NCBI RefSeq assembly: GCF_031450785.1
Contig: NZ_JARTWB010000002.1
Coordinates: forward strand, 1,612,001-1,676,000
DNA length: 64,000 nucleotides
Origin: Caballeronia sp. LZ062
GTDB lineage: Bacteria; Pseudomonadota; Gammaproteobacteria; Burkholderiales; Burkholderiaceae
Reading direction: 5' to 3'
Part shown: one piece after another, positions 20,175 through 29,049 of the stretch
Layout: each line of letters opens with the position of its first letter
Numbering within the stretch: position 1 is the stretch's first letter
Position numbers and translations under genes: made by a program
The notes under the pieces: model-generated
What the model saw: the letters and a program-made list of their open reading frames with translations, nothing else
The model's database searches: none
Told to the model about the DNA's origin: nothing

Positions 20175-22043
20175 ATGCCCGCTCTGATTGAAGACTACGC
20201 CATGATCGGCGACGGCCACACCGCCGCCCTCGTTTCCCGCGACGGCTCCGTCGACTGGCTTTGCTGGCCGCGCTTCGATTCCGGCGCGTGTTTCGCCGCC
20301 TTGCTCGGCACGCCCGAGCATGGCCGATGGCTGCTCGCTCCGTCCACGGCGGACGGCGAAGCGCCTGTCGTGCGACGTCGTTATCGCGACGACACACTGA
20401 TCCTCGAAACGGATTTCGAAACGCCACAGGGCGCGGTGACGGTGGTCGATTTCATGCCATCGCGTAACGGTCATTCGGAACTGGTGCGTATCGTCATTGG
20501 GCGGCGTGGCGTCGTGCGCATGAAGATGGAACTGGTGCTGCGCTTCGATTACGGATCGGTGGTGCCGTGGGTCAGCCGCCTGCCGAACGATAGCGGCATC
20601 CGCGCCATCGCCGGCCCGGATCTCGCGGTGCTGCGCACGCCGGTGCAGTTGATCGGCGAGAACATGCGAACGACTGCCTGCTTCGACGTGACCGAAGGCG
20701 AGCGCGTGCCCTTCTCGCTCTGCTATTCGCAGTCGCATTTGCGGCTGCCGCCCGCGCACGATCCGCACACGCAACTCGCGCGCACCGAAAATCACTGGCG
20801 CGAGTGGTCCGGCAAAAGCCAGCTCGCGGGCCGCTGGGCGAGCGCGATCCGCCGCTCGCTCATCACGCTGAAGGCGCTCGCGTACGAGCCGACGGGCGGC
20901 ATCGTCGCGGCCCCGACCACGTCGCTGCCCGAGCAGCTGGGCGGCGCGCGCAACTGGGACTATCGATACTGCTGGCTGCGCGACGCCACCATCACGCTGC
21001 TCGCGCTGATGCGCGGCGGCTACTACGATGAAGCCCGCGCGTGGCGCGCATGGCTCGGCCGCGCGATGGCCGGCGCGCCGTCGCAGGTGCAGATCATGTA
21101 CGGCATCGCGGGGGAACGGCGGCTCGCGGAGTGGGAGATTCCGTGGCTGCCGGGCTACGAAGGGTCGCAGCCGGTGCGCGTGGGCAACGGCGCGGTCGAA
21201 CAGTTGCAGCTCGATGTCTATGGCGAAGTCATGAACGCGCTGCATCTCGCCCGCGTCGGCGGCTTGCAGAGCGACGAAACCGCGTGGTCCATCCAGTGCA
21301 CGATGCTCCAGCATCTCGAAACCATTTGGGATCAGCCTGACGAAGGCATCTGGGAAGTGCGGGGCGGCCGCCAACACTTCACGTTCTCGAAGGTCATGGC
21401 GTGGGTCGCGTATGACAGGGCGATCCGTTCGGCGGAACAGTTTGCGCTGCCCGGTCCGGTCGACCATTGGCGCGACATGCGCGCCCGCATCCACGCCGAC
21501 GTCTGCGCGAAAGGCTGGAACCCGACGCTCAATGCGTTCACGCAGATTTATCACGGCGATGCCCTCGACGCGAGCCTGCTGCTGATCCCGCTGCTCGGCT
21601 TTCTGCCGCCGGACGATCCGCGCGTGACCGGCACCGTCCATGCGATCGAAACGAATCTGACGCACGACGGACTCGTCAAGCGGTATCACACGACGGAAAC
21701 GGCCGACGGTCTGCCCCCGGGGGAAGGCACGTTTCTGGCTTGTAGCTTCTGGCTGGTCGACAACCTGGCGTTGCAGGGCCGGATCGACGAGGCGCACGCG
21801 ATGTTCGAGCGACTCGTTGGTCTCGCAAACGACGTCGGGCTGCTGGCTGAGGAATACGACACCGCTGCGAAGCGCATGGTCGGCAATTTTCCGCAGGCGT
21901 TCACGCACGTCGCGCTCGTGCATACGGGGATGAACCTGATGCGCCACGAGCAGGCGATGGCGAAGGCGACCGGACAGCCGTCTCATGCGAACGGGGACGC
22001 GGCCAGCGCGGAGCCTGCGGTCGGCATCAGCGAAGAGAGTTGA
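20175..22043 (+). CDS. Glycoside hydrolase family 15 protein (glucoamylase/trehalase type)
   Basis: A 622-residue protein with an N-terminal beta-sandwich beginning IEDYAMIGDGHTAALVSRDGSVDWLCWPRFDS, which is the standard opening of bacterial GH15 proteins. A catalytic (alpha/alpha)6 barrel follows, with ARNWDYRYCWLRDAT near residue 258, GYEGSQPVRVGNGA, and EEYD near the C-terminus, where the general base is expected. Cytoplasmic, with no signal peptide. Known members hydrolyse alpha-glucans or trehalose; I cannot tell which. The start is the ATG just before PALIEDYA. No trehalose or glycogen genes adjoin it. phaZ follows 330 bp later on the same strand with its own promoter. Confidence 0.88.
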   Translation: MPALIEDYAMIGDGHTAALVSRDGSVDWLCWPRFDSGACFAALLGTPEHGRWLLAPSTADGEAPVVRRRYRDDTLILETDFETPQGAVTVVDFMPSRNGHSELVRIVIGRRGVVRMKMELVLRFDYGSVVPWVSRLPNDSGIRAIAGPDLAVLRTPVQLIGENMRTTACFDVTEGERVPFSLCYSQSHLRLPPAHDPHTQLARTENHWREWSGKSQLAGRWASAIRRSLITLKALAYEPTGGIVAAPTTSLPEQLGGARNWDYRYCWLRDATITLLALMRGGYYDEARAWRAWLGRAMAGAPSQVQIMYGIAGERRLAEWEIPWLPGYEGSQPVRVGNGAVEQLQLDVYGEVMNALHLARVGGLQSDETAWSIQCTMLQHLETIWDQPDEGIWEVRGGRQHFTFSKVMAWVAYDRAIRSAEQFALPGPVDHWRDMRARIHADVCAKGWNPTLNAFTQIYHGDALDASLLLIPLLGFLPPDDPRVTGTVHAIETNLTHDGLVKRYHTTETADGLPPGEGTFLACSFWLVDNLALQGRIDEAHAMFERLVGLANDVGLLAEEYDTAAKRMVGNFPQAFTHVALVHTGMNLMRHEQAMAKATGQPSHANGDAASAEPAVGISEES

Positions 22044-22059
22044 AGAGCATCGGTTTTGT

Positions 22060-22088
22060 TTGGCGTGCGCGCAAGCCGACGCTAGAAT
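22060..22088 (+). promoter_or_regulatory. Sigma70-type promoter of phaZ
   Basis: -35 TTGGCG (22060-22065), 17-base spacer, -10 TAGAAT (22083-22088). This is the best sigma70 match noticed in the window. It points toward phaZ. Confidence 0.6.
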
Positions 22089-22100
22089 GGTGCAATGCAA
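22088..22100 (+). promoter_or_regulatory. Putative PhaR/PhbF operator upstream of phaZ
   Basis: TGGTGCAATGCAA matches, base for base, the motif TG-N-TGC-NNN-GCAA reported for the PHA regulator PhbF of Herbaspirillum (recalled, not looked up). It begins in the last base of the -10 and covers the expected transcription start. Bound repressor would block phaZ initiation. Confidence 0.55.
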
Positions 22101-22372
22101 CACGCCGGATCGCTGCCCAAGAGCCGGGAGTTTTAACCGAACGATTGTATTGCGCACACAGAAAGCGGAAAATGTTGCTCTGTATCAATTTTTTGCACGG
22201 CCAGCCGTTATTCGCGTCAAGGCCCGTCCATGCGTGATTCGCATCGCGTAGCACGAACATAGCAGCCTCGCAGCGGGGTCGAGCCGCCCCACGAGGATTT
22301 TCCATTGCCGTTGAATTGGTTCGCTGGAATCAACGGGCATCACCGGTTTGTACCGAAGTCACTGGGGCCACC

Positions 22373-23644
22373 ATGCTCTATCAAATCCACGAATTTCAGC
22401 GGGCCCTGTTGTCTCCTCTCACGGCATGGGCCCAGGCCGCCTCGAAGTCGTTCGTGAATCCGGCCAGCCCCCTCGCCTACGTTCCCGGCTCCACGCGCCT
22501 CGCCGCCGGATACGAGCTGCTCTACCGGCTGGGGAAGGACTACGAGAAACCGGAGTTCAACATCCATCAGATCGTCAAGGACGGCCACAACATTCCGATC
22601 GTCGAGCAGACGGTGATCGAGAAGCCGTTTTGCCGGCTGCTGCGCTTCAAACGCTTCGCCGATGACAGCGCGACCGTCACGAAGCTGAAGGACGAGCCGA
22701 TCGTGCTCGTGTGCGCGCCGCTCTCCGGGCATCACTCGACGCTTTTGCGCGACACCGTCGGCACGCTGTTGCAGGACCACAAGGTCTATATCACCGACTG
22801 GCTGGACGCGCGCATGGTGCCGGTCGATAACGGCGCGTTCCATCTGGACGATTACATCGAATATATTCAGGAGTTCATCCGCCATATCGGCGCGAAAGAC
22901 CTGCACGTGATTTCGGTATGTCAGCCGACGGTGCCGGTGCTCGCCGCCATTTCACTCATGGCGAGCCGCGGCGAAGACACGCCCCGCACGATGACCATGA
23001 TGGGCGGCCCGATCGACGCACGTCGTAGTCCGACATCGGTGAATTCGCTTGCGAGCGAGCACTCGTATGAATGGTTCGAGAACAACGTCATCTACACGGT
23101 GCCGGCGAATTATCCCGGCGTCGGGCGCAAGGTGTACCCGGGCTTTCTGCAGCATGCGGGCTTCGTCGCGATGAACCCGGAGCGGCATCTCACGGCCCAT
23201 TGGGACTTCTATCAAAACCTGCTGCGCGGTGACGACGACGATGCCGAGCAGCATCGCCGCTTCTACGACGAGTACAACGCCGTGCTCGACATGGCCGCCG
23301 AGTATTACCTCGAGACCATTCGCATCGTGTTTCAGGAGTTTCGACTTGCCGAAGGCACGTGGGACGTGAACGGCGAGCGCGTGCGCCCGCAGGACATCAC
23401 GCATACGGCGCTCTTCACCATCGAAGGCGAGCTCGACGATATTTCCGGCGACGGCCAGACGCGCGCCGCTCATGACCTGTGCACGGGCATTCCGCAGAAA
23501 CACAAGCGCCATTTTACGGCCGAGAAAGCCGGACACTACGGCATTTTCTCGGGTCGCCGCTGGCGCACGATGGTGTATCCGCAACTGCGCGAGTTCATCC
23601 TCGAACACGACAAGTCGCCGAAGACGGAAGCGGTTCCCGCCTGA
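22373..23644 (+). CDS. phaZ: Intracellular polyhydroxyalkanoate depolymerase
   Basis: A 423-residue enzyme that mobilises native PHB granules in the cytoplasm. It has the Cys-type catalytic triad known from Ralstonia eutropha PhaZ1, at the same numbering: C183 in SVCQPTVP, D355 in EGELDDISGD and H388 in KAGHYGIFSGRRWR. Its length and its opening (MLYQIHEFQRALLSP) match the family. The start is the ATG that places the triad in register. Downstream lies a strong bidirectional terminator, then a convergent TetR gene. Regulation by PhaR is suggested by the operator at 22088-22100. Confidence 0.95.
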   Translation: MLYQIHEFQRALLSPLTAWAQAASKSFVNPASPLAYVPGSTRLAAGYELLYRLGKDYEKPEFNIHQIVKDGHNIPIVEQTVIEKPFCRLLRFKRFADDSATVTKLKDEPIVLVCAPLSGHHSTLLRDTVGTLLQDHKVYITDWLDARMVPVDNGAFHLDDYIEYIQEFIRHIGAKDLHVISVCQPTVPVLAAISLMASRGEDTPRTMTMMGGPIDARRSPTSVNSLASEHSYEWFENNVIYTVPANYPGVGRKVYPGFLQHAGFVAMNPERHLTAHWDFYQNLLRGDDDDAEQHRRFYDEYNAVLDMAAEYYLETIRIVFQEFRLAEGTWDVNGERVRPQDITHTALFTIEGELDDISGDGQTRAAHDLCTGIPQKHKRHFTAEKAGHYGIFSGRRWRTMVYPQLREFILEHDKSPKTEAVPA

Positions 23645-23705
23645 GTCGATTCACGCGGCGCAGCGTTTCATTCTGCGCTTCGGTACCGATTCCATTCGCA
23701 AAAGA

Positions 23706-23742
23706 AAAACGTCGCGCCCCTCACAAGGCGCGACGTTTTTTC
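23706..23742. terminator. Bidirectional terminator between phaZ and the tetR gene
   Basis: Stem AACGTCGCGCC (with A-run before it) pairs with GGCGCGACGTT (T6 after it); the loop is CTCACAA-like. A and T tracts on both sides serve both convergent genes. Confidence 0.88.
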
Positions 23743-23760
23743 GTCAGACGACGTCGCTTT

Positions 23761-24393
23761 TCAGCGGCGCGTCAAATAGGCAAGCAGCAGCTCTGTATTC
23801 ATCTTCACCATTTGTTCACGCTGCACGGGTTCGCTGAAGTCGACGCCGAAGCTCACCTGAAGCGTGAAACGATTCGATACGATGTAATAACCCAGGCCCG
23901 ACAGCGTGATATAAAACTTCAGGGGATCGACGTCGGTGCGAAACAGTCCGGCCTTCTGTCCGCGTTCCAGTATGTTCGTGAGCGTCGCAACCACCGGCGA
24001 AATCACCTCGCGCATGTGTTTCGATCCCTTGATATATCTCGCCTCGTGCAGATTTTCGTTATTGATCAACCGCAGCAATTCGGGGTGGTCACGGTAGTAA
24101 TCCCAAACGAAATGCGCGAGGCGCGTCATGGCCTCGATAGGGGCGAGGCCTTCGAGATCGAGCGTGCCCTCTGCCTCGACGAGTGCTGAGAGCGCATGTT
24201 CGAGCACCGCTGTAAAAAGCTGCTCTTTACTACCGAAGTAGTAGTACAGCATGCGCTCATTGGTCTCTGCCCGCCGGGCGATTTGATCCACACGTGCGCC
24301 AAACAGGCCGCCGGCTGCGAATTCTTCCGCGGCGGCAAGCAGGATACGGCGGCGTGTCCCTTCAGGATCTCTTTTGATTTTCGGCTGATTCAT
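23761..24393 (-). CDS. TetR/AcrR-family transcriptional regulator
   Basis: A 210-residue one-component regulator. The N-terminal HTH (residues about 8-55) reads GTRRRILLAAAEEFAAGGL, then VDQIARRAETNERMLYYYFGSKEQLF, which is canonical TetR. The C-terminal ligand domain (VWDYYRDHPELLRLINNENLHEARYI) resembles the NicS/RutR-like group. The start is the ATG followed by NQPKIKRD. No obvious target gene is adjacent: phaZ converges and rsxB is divergent across 330 bp. Ligand and regulon are unknown. Confidence 0.85.
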   Translation of the reverse strand: MNQPKIKRDPEGTRRRILLAAAEEFAAGGLFGARVDQIARRAETNERMLYYYFGSKEQLFTAVLEHALSALVEAEGTLDLEGLAPIEAMTRLAHFVWDYYRDHPELLRLINNENLHEARYIKGSKHMREVISPVVATLTNILERGQKAGLFRTDVDPLKFYITLSGLGYYIVSNRFTLQVSFGVDFSEPVQREQMVKMNTELLLAYLTRR

Positions 24394-24723
24394 GATGGCA
24401 TGAGTCGGGAGCCGCGTTGTCCGGATATGCGTCACGCGGCCCGCATTGGGGTACATGACGTGAACGGGCGCTGCCCATGGTTATGGGGGAACACCGTCCT
24501 GCGGTCAAACGATAAAGCGGTTCGATTATGCGCACATCGCCTCGGCATTGGCAATTAGGATAAGGATCACCTGCGGCGGCCGTCGCGCACATCGGCGATA
24601 ATCACGTCTGCTGCAATTGATCATGCGGTTGCTGCCGCGTTTGGCGTCATTCCGTCTTGAACGCAGCGCTGCCCGCCGTCTTGCTGCTTTCTGCCCGCCT
24701 TATTTGCCACCGCGCAACCTCAC
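24394..24723. other. Intergenic region between tetR and rsxB, no gene seen
   Basis: 330 bp separating divergent genes. An imperfect palindrome near 24449-24463 (GTACATGACGTGAAC) could be a TetR autoregulatory site, but the symmetry is only 10 of 15 positions. Nothing else is recognised. Confidence 0.3.
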
Positions 24724-25569
24724 GTGACCGTAACCGTTTCAAAGACGCTCGCCGAGCGCATCGAAGACCTGCTGCCGCAAACGCAATGCACGAAGTGCGG
24801 CTATCCGGCCTGCCGCCCCTACGCCGACGCCATCGCCGCGGGCGAGGCCGGCTATAACCAGTGCCCGCCGGGCGGCCAGGAAGGCGTCGCGCGGCTGGCG
24901 GCGCTGCTAGGCAAGCCGGAGATTGCGCTCGATACGACGCACGGTGTCGAGCGGCCACGGCCGCTCGCGGTCATCGACGAGAACCTGTGCATCGGCTGCA
25001 CGCTGTGCATGCAGGCGTGTCCGGTCGATGCCATCGCGGGCGCGGCCAAGCAGATGCATACGGTCATCGACGCGCTGTGCACGGGATGCGACTTGTGCGT
25101 GCCGCCCTGCCCCGTCGATTGCATCACGATGATTCCCGTCACGGGCGATGCCACCGGCTGGGACGCGTGGAGCCAGCAGCAGGCCGATGCAGCGCGCACG
25201 CGGCACGACCGGCGCGTCGCGCGCCTCGCGCAGGAGCGGCGTCAAGCCGAAGCGAAAGCGTCCGCGCGGCAGGCGTCGCGCGCGGCGCAGGCAAACGTCG
25301 CAGAAGCGGCCACCGCCCCGACTGCATCGACTGACGACCCCGAAGCGAAGAAGCGCGCCATCATCCAGGCCGCGCTCGAACGTGCGCGCAAGAAGAAGGA
25401 AGAGATGACGAAGCTCGGCGCAGGCCCGAAAAACACCGAACGCGTCAGCCCCGCCGTGCAGGCGCAGATCGACGCCGCCGAAGCGCGGCGCAAGCGCCTC
25501 GGTCTCGTGCCGGATCAAGGCGACGAGAACGGCCATTCGAACGTTAGCGATTCGGACACGACACGATGA
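24724..25569 (+). CDS. rsxB: Electron transport complex subunit RsxB/RnfB
   Basis: A 281-residue iron-sulfur protein starting at GTG. Residues about 22-50 form the Rnf 4Fe-4S cluster domain (CTKCGYPAC with a later NQCPPGG). Two ferredoxin-type motifs follow, [16 protein letters not shown] and [16 protein letters not shown]. After about residue 165 there is a long charged Ala/Arg/Glu-rich tail. The N-terminal membrane segment of classical RnfB is missing. None of rsxA, C, D, G or E is present nearby, so this is an orphan form, common in beta-proteobacteria. nth overlaps its stop codon by ATGA, so the two are translationally coupled; an electron supply role for nearby Fe-S proteins is speculation. 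Confidence 0.88.
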   Translation: MTVTVSKTLAERIEDLLPQTQCTKCGYPACRPYADAIAAGEAGYNQCPPGGQEGVARLAALLGKPEIALDTTHGVERPRPLAVIDENLCIGCTLCMQACPVDAIAGAAKQMHTVIDALCTGCDLCVPPCPVDCITMIPVTGDATGWDAWSQQQADAARTRHDRRVARLAQERRQAEAKASARQASRAAQANVAEAATAPTASTDDPEAKKRAIIQAALERARKKKEEMTKLGAGPKNTERVSPAVQAQIDAAEARRKRLGLVPDQGDENGHSNVSDSDTTR

Positions 25570-26210
25570 ACGCGAAGAAGCGCCGCGCGATCTTCGAGAC
25601 GCTGCAAAGCATCGATCCGCATCCGAAGACCGAACTCGAATACACGACTCCGTTCGAACTGCTGATTGCCGTGATGCTATCGGCGCAGGCCACCGATGTA
25701 TCCGTCAACAAGGCCATGCGCAAGATGTTTCCGGTGGCGAATACGCCCGAGAAAGTGCTCGCGCTCGGCGAAGAAGGCGTCACCGATTACATTCGCACGA
25801 TCGGGCTTTACAGGACGAAGGCGAAGAACGTGATCGCGACGTGCCGGATGCTCGTCGAGCAATACGGCGGCACGGTGCCTGACAATCGCGAGGCGCTCGA
25901 AGGCCTGCCCGGTGTCGGACGGAAGACAGCGAACGTCGTGCTGAACGTTGCGTTCGGGCAACCGACCATTGCGGTCGACACGCATATCTTCCGCGTCGCG
26001 AACCGCACGGGCATCGCGCAGGGCAAGGACGTGCGCGCCGTGGAAGCGGCGCTCGAGAAGAACGTGCCAAAAGAATTCCTTCAGGACGCGCATCACTGGC
26101 TGATTCTGCACGGCCGGTATGTCTGCAAGGCGCGCGTGCCGGAATGCTGGCATTGCGCGATCGAGCCGCTGTGCGAGTATCGTCCGAAGACGCCGCCGCC
26201 TGCGGAATGA
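25566..26210 (+). CDS. nth: Endonuclease III (DNA glycosylase/AP lyase)
   Basis: A 214-residue base-excision repair enzyme removing oxidised pyrimidines. The helix-hairpin-helix [12 protein letters not shown] contains the catalytic K120, and [13 protein letters not shown] contains D138; both have the E. coli numbering. The C-terminal iron-sulfur loop is C-x6-C-x2-C-x5-C ([17 protein letters not shown]). It overlaps rsxB by 4 bp (ATGA). A DUF1841 gene follows after 74 bp. Confidence 0.97.
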   Translation: MNAKKRRAIFETLQSIDPHPKTELEYTTPFELLIAVMLSAQATDVSVNKAMRKMFPVANTPEKVLALGEEGVTDYIRTIGLYRTKAKNVIATCRMLVEQYGGTVPDNREALEGLPGVGRKTANVVLNVAFGQPTIAVDTHIFRVANRTGIAQGKDVRAVEAALEKNVPKEFLQDAHHWLILHGRYVCKARVPECWHCAIEPLCEYRPKTPPPAE

Positions 26211-26284
26211 CCGTCGCCTGCGCGCCGAGCACCGACCTGCCGCCGCATCTACAATAATGAATTCCCGAGCCGAATCAACCTTTC

Positions 26285-26716
26285 ATGTTCAACCCTAGCC
26301 GCGACGAAGTCCGCCAGTTTTTCACCGAGACGTGGCGCAAGGAAAGCGCCGGCGAGATCCTGACGCCGCTCGAAAGCATGGCCGCTGACTGGATCCGCGA
26401 GCATCCCGAATATCAGGCGGAACTCGCCGACCCCGACGCTCGGCAGGCCGACTATTCGCCGGATGCGGGCCGCACCAATCCGTTCCTGCATCTGTCGATG
26501 CACCTCGCCATCAGCGAGCAGTTGTCGATCGATCAGCCACCCGGCATTCGCCGCGCGCACGATCGCCTGGTTGCGCGGCTCGGCTCGCCGCACGACGCGC
26601 AGCACGCGATCATGGAATGCCTCGGTCAGGTGATCTGGGAAGCGCAGCGCAGCAACACGCCGCCGGACACGGACGCGTATCTCGCGCTCATCGAGCGCCG
26701 CGCGTCGCGCGACTGA
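26285..26716 (+). CDS. DUF1841 family protein
   Basis: A 143-residue soluble protein, MFNPSRDEVRQFFTETWRK..., with the conserved middle NPFLHLSMHLAISEQLSIDQP and tail HAIMECLGQVIWEAQR. These match the DUF1841 family of beta/gamma-proteobacteria. Histidines in LHLSMHLA are striking and could bind metal, but no function is known. A TACAAT at 26250-26255 may be its -10. Ends at a bidirectional terminator. Confidence 0.85.
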   Translation: MFNPSRDEVRQFFTETWRKESAGEILTPLESMAADWIREHPEYQAELADPDARQADYSPDAGRTNPFLHLSMHLAISEQLSIDQPPGIRRAHDRLVARLGSPHDAQHAIMECLGQVIWEAQRSNTPPDTDAYLALIERRASRD

Positions 26717-26742
26717 CGCTCAAAACACCCGGCTCCGAAACG

Positions 26743-26768
26743 AAACACCCCGCGCAAGCGGGGTGTTT
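26743..26768. terminator. Bidirectional terminator between DUF1841 and cytochrome c genes
   Basis: An 11-bp perfect stem AAACACCCCGC / GCGGGGTGTTT with GCAA tetraloop; T-rich on the plus side and A/T-rich on the minus side. Confidence 0.9.
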
Positions 26769-26795
26769 GTCATTTCGGACGCTACAGCGACGCGC

Positions 26796-27200
26796 TTACT
26801 TCTTGAGCACGAGACTGCCATCCAGTGATTCGATATACGCGGCGATGTCCTTCAGATCGCTCTGCGACAGGTTCTGCACCTGCGCGGCCATGATCGCGTT
26901 GTTGCGCCCGAAGTTCTGGTTGCCGTTGCCCATCTGATACTGACGCAGCGCCCAGTAAATGTAGGTCGCGTGCTGGCCCGCTAGCTTCGGATATTCGCCG
27001 CTCACCGGCTTGTTGAGACCGGGACCGTGGCAAGCCGCGCAGTTATGGCTTTCGGAAAGCACCTTGCCGTTGCCCGCATCCGCTGCGTGCGCCGTGCTAA
27101 ACGCCGCCGAGCCGACGAGCGCGGCGGCGGCGCATGCGGCCTTGAAACTGAATCGAAGTGCGTGAGACGGTGCCTGAGACTGTGCCTGAGAGGGCTTCAT
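26796..27200 (-). CDS. Class I cytochrome c (c553/c4-like monohaem)
   Basis: A 134-residue exported protein. The signal peptide has a hydrophobic core in ACAAAALVGSAAFSTAHA. The haem motif is CAACH (in NCAACHGPGLN), and the likely axial methionine is in the AIMAAQVQNLSQ segment. The tail LKDIAAYIESL is typical of class I cytochromes. It would carry electrons in the periplasm. The start at 27200 is supported by an AGGAG ribosome-binding site 5 bases upstream. A second, similar cytochrome lies 135 bp upstream on the same strand, so they probably form an operon and serve a terminal oxidase encoded elsewhere. Confidence 0.88.
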   Translation of the reverse strand: MKPSQAQSQAPSHALRFSFKAACAAAALVGSAAFSTAHAADAGNGKVLSESHNCAACHGPGLNKPVSGEYPKLAGQHATYIYWALRQYQMGNGNQNFGRNNAIMAAQVQNLSQSDLKDIAAYIESLDGSLVLKK

Positions 27201-27335
27201 GAATTCTCCTGTCGACCGGTGTTCGAGCTGCGGCGCCTGAACCCGGTCCCATGCAAGATGATGGCTGCCTGCGTTGTCGGATTGCCGTATCAACGGCGGC
27301 CGGCGCTTTGGCCGGCCTGGTCGCGGCAACGTGGA

Positions 27336-27701
27336 TTACTTGTCGGGATTGTTCTTCGACTGCGGCGTCTGCGCGGCGTAATACGCGGCGATATCCGCGA
27401 TATCCTGATCCGACAGCGTCACAGCGATGGCACGCATGGTGTCGAAGTGGCGGTCGCCCTTCTTGTAGGCGTGCAGTGCGTTCGCAATGTACTGCGCATT
27501 CTGGCCGCCCAGCATCGGCACCTCGTAGACCTCGGGGTAAGCCGTGCGATAGCCGGGAATGCCGTGACAGCCGATGCACATCGCGACCTTGCCCTCTGCG
27601 GCCTTTGCATTGCCCACGACGTCGGCGGACGCCTGGGTCGCGAAGCCGGCAAGACCGGACAGCACTGCAATCACGGCAAGTTTGCCGACGAAATAGTTCA
27701 T
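27336..27701 (-). CDS. Class I cytochrome c, first of a pair
   Basis: A 121-residue periplasmic cytochrome with a signal peptide (VGKLAVIAVLSGLAGFATQASA), haem motif CIGCH in MCIGCHGIPGY, and a later MRAIAVTLSDQDIADIAAYYA supplying the probable methionine ligand. It is related to but distinct from the downstream cytochrome. The PGYRTAYPEVYEVPMLGGQ segment matches small c-type cytochromes found in pairs in Burkholderiaceae. The start is the ATG preceding NYFVGKLA. A promoter candidate lies at 27879-27908, leaving a leader of about 170 bases. Confidence 0.87.
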   Translation of the reverse strand: MNYFVGKLAVIAVLSGLAGFATQASADVVGNAKAAEGKVAMCIGCHGIPGYRTAYPEVYEVPMLGGQNAQYIANALHAYKKGDRHFDTMRAIAVTLSDQDIADIAAYYAAQTPQSKNNPDK

Positions 27702-28170
27702 AGCTTGTAACCTAGCATGAGGGGAAATCCGGCGCTCGAAAGCCGCGGCCCGCGCCGAGCGCATCACAACCGCATCACAACCTTCTCGGGACTGTTTGCT
27801 GCCTTCCACCGCTTCAAAGGCGGTGCATGCGCACGACAATGCGGCCGCCTGGCCGCGCAGGCCAAAAAAATCGGGCTAATTGTACCGCGCGGCCACACGA
27901 CCGTCCAATCTCCGAGATAGCCCGAAGCCGCTTCTGGCAATGGGAACCGGCTGAAAGACGCATCGCCTGCCTGCGACAATTCGCCTCTATCCATGCGCCG
28001 CGTCGCGCGTCGTTGCCTGTTCTCAGCAAGCGCCATGCAGCGCTTCCGACTTGCGTTCCAAGGCCGTCGCAGGCGCGGTTGCGGGCGGCTGCAACGATAC
28101 CGGCGAGGCGTCCATCGCAACAGGGCTTCTGACTTATACTGGGATTTTTTTCCTCACCGGAATCTTCGTC
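27702..28170. other. Divergent intergenic region between cytochrome c and moxR
   Basis: 469 bp without a convincing gene. It holds a minus-strand promoter candidate for the cytochromes and a plus-strand TATACT (28135-28140) 30 bases before the moxR ATG. Open frames here look random. Confidence 0.45.
27879..27908 (-). promoter_or_regulatory. Promoter candidate for the cytochrome c pair
   Basis: On the minus strand: TTGGAC (27903-27908), 18-base spacer, TACAAT (27879-27884). An A7 run lies just downstream. Confidence 0.4.
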
Positions 28171-29013
28171 ATGCGCTTCGAAGGCTCATCGCAGTACGTC
28201 GCAACCGACGACCTCAAGCTCGCGGTGAACGCCGCGATGACGCTAGCGCGGCCCTTGCTCATCAAGGGCGAGCCCGGCACCGGCAAGACCATGCTCGCGG
28301 AGGAAGTGGCCGGCGCGCTCGGCATGCCGCTCTTGCAGTGGCATATCAAGTCGACGACGAAAGCCCAGCAAGGTCTTTACGAATACGACGCCGTCTCACG
28401 CCTGCGCGATTCGCAGCTTGGCGACGAGCGCGTGAAAGACATCCGCAATTACATCGTGAAGGGCGTGCTCTGGCAGGCGTTCGAGTCGGACCGTCAAACG
28501 GTGCTCTTGATCGACGAAATCGACAAGGCCGACATCGAGTTTCCGAACGACCTGCTGCGCGAACTCGACCGCATGGAGTTCTACGTCTACGAGACGCGCG
28601 AACTCGTGAAGGCGAAGCATCGGCCGCTCGTCATCATCACGTCGAACAACGAGAAGGAGCTGCCGGACGCGTTCCTGCGCCGCTGCTTCTTCCACTACAT
28701 CAAGTTCCCCGATGCCTCGACAATGAAGGAAATCGTCGAAGTGCATTTCCCCGGCATCAAGCAGGACTTGCTCGCCGCCGCCATGCAGAGCTTCTTCGAA
28801 CTGCGCAACGTCTCGGGGCTCAAGAAGAAGCCTTCGACGTCCGAACTGCTCGACTGGCTGAAGCTGCTGCTCGCCGAAGACATTCCGCCCGAGGCGTTGC
28901 AGTCGTCGGATCAGAAGCAGATCGTGCCGCCGCTGCACGGCGCGCTGCTCAAGAACGAACAGGACGTCGCCCTCTTCGAGCGGCTCTTGTACATGAACCG
29001 CCATAACCGCTAA
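28171..29013 (+). CDS. MoxR-type AAA+ ATPase
   Basis: A 280-residue AAA+ protein of the MoxR class, a chaperone-like ATPase that usually partners with a von Willebrand A protein to insert metals or mature enzymes. Walker A is GEPGTGKT (33-40), Walker B is VLLIDEIDKAD (111-121), sensor 1 lies in VIITSNNEKELPDAFLRRC, and an arginine-finger pair is present in FLRRCF. The start is the ATG before RFEGSSQYV; a longer reading adds unrelated residues. A GNAT gene and a VWA/CoxE-like gene follow with gaps of 36 and 25 bp, making one operon. The client enzyme is not nearby. Confidence 0.9.
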   Translation: MRFEGSSQYVATDDLKLAVNAAMTLARPLLIKGEPGTGKTMLAEEVAGALGMPLLQWHIKSTTKAQQGLYEYDAVSRLRDSQLGDERVKDIRNYIVKGVLWQAFESDRQTVLLIDEIDKADIEFPNDLLRELDRMEFYVYETRELVKAKHRPLVIITSNNEKELPDAFLRRCFFHYIKFPDASTMKEIVEVHFPGIKQDLLAAAMQSFFELRNVSGLKKKPSTSELLDWLKLLLAEDIPPEALQSSDQKQIVPPLHGALLKNEQDVALFERLLYMNRHNR

Positions 29014-29049
29014 TCCGCTGATCAGCACGCCACAGAAAGGAAAACACGC

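Larger units (their letters stand above)
22044..22372 (+). other. Promoter/leader region of phaZ
   Basis: 329 bp between the GH15 gene and phaZ with no gene. It contains a well-formed sigma70-like promoter and an overlapping operator (listed separately), followed by a leader of about 275 bases that includes an AT-richer stretch near 22140-22200. Confidence 0.5.

Noticed and set aside
27764..28120. Minus-strand frames in the cytochrome/moxR gap
   Set aside because: Arg/Pro-rich random composition; the gap is better explained as two promoters.
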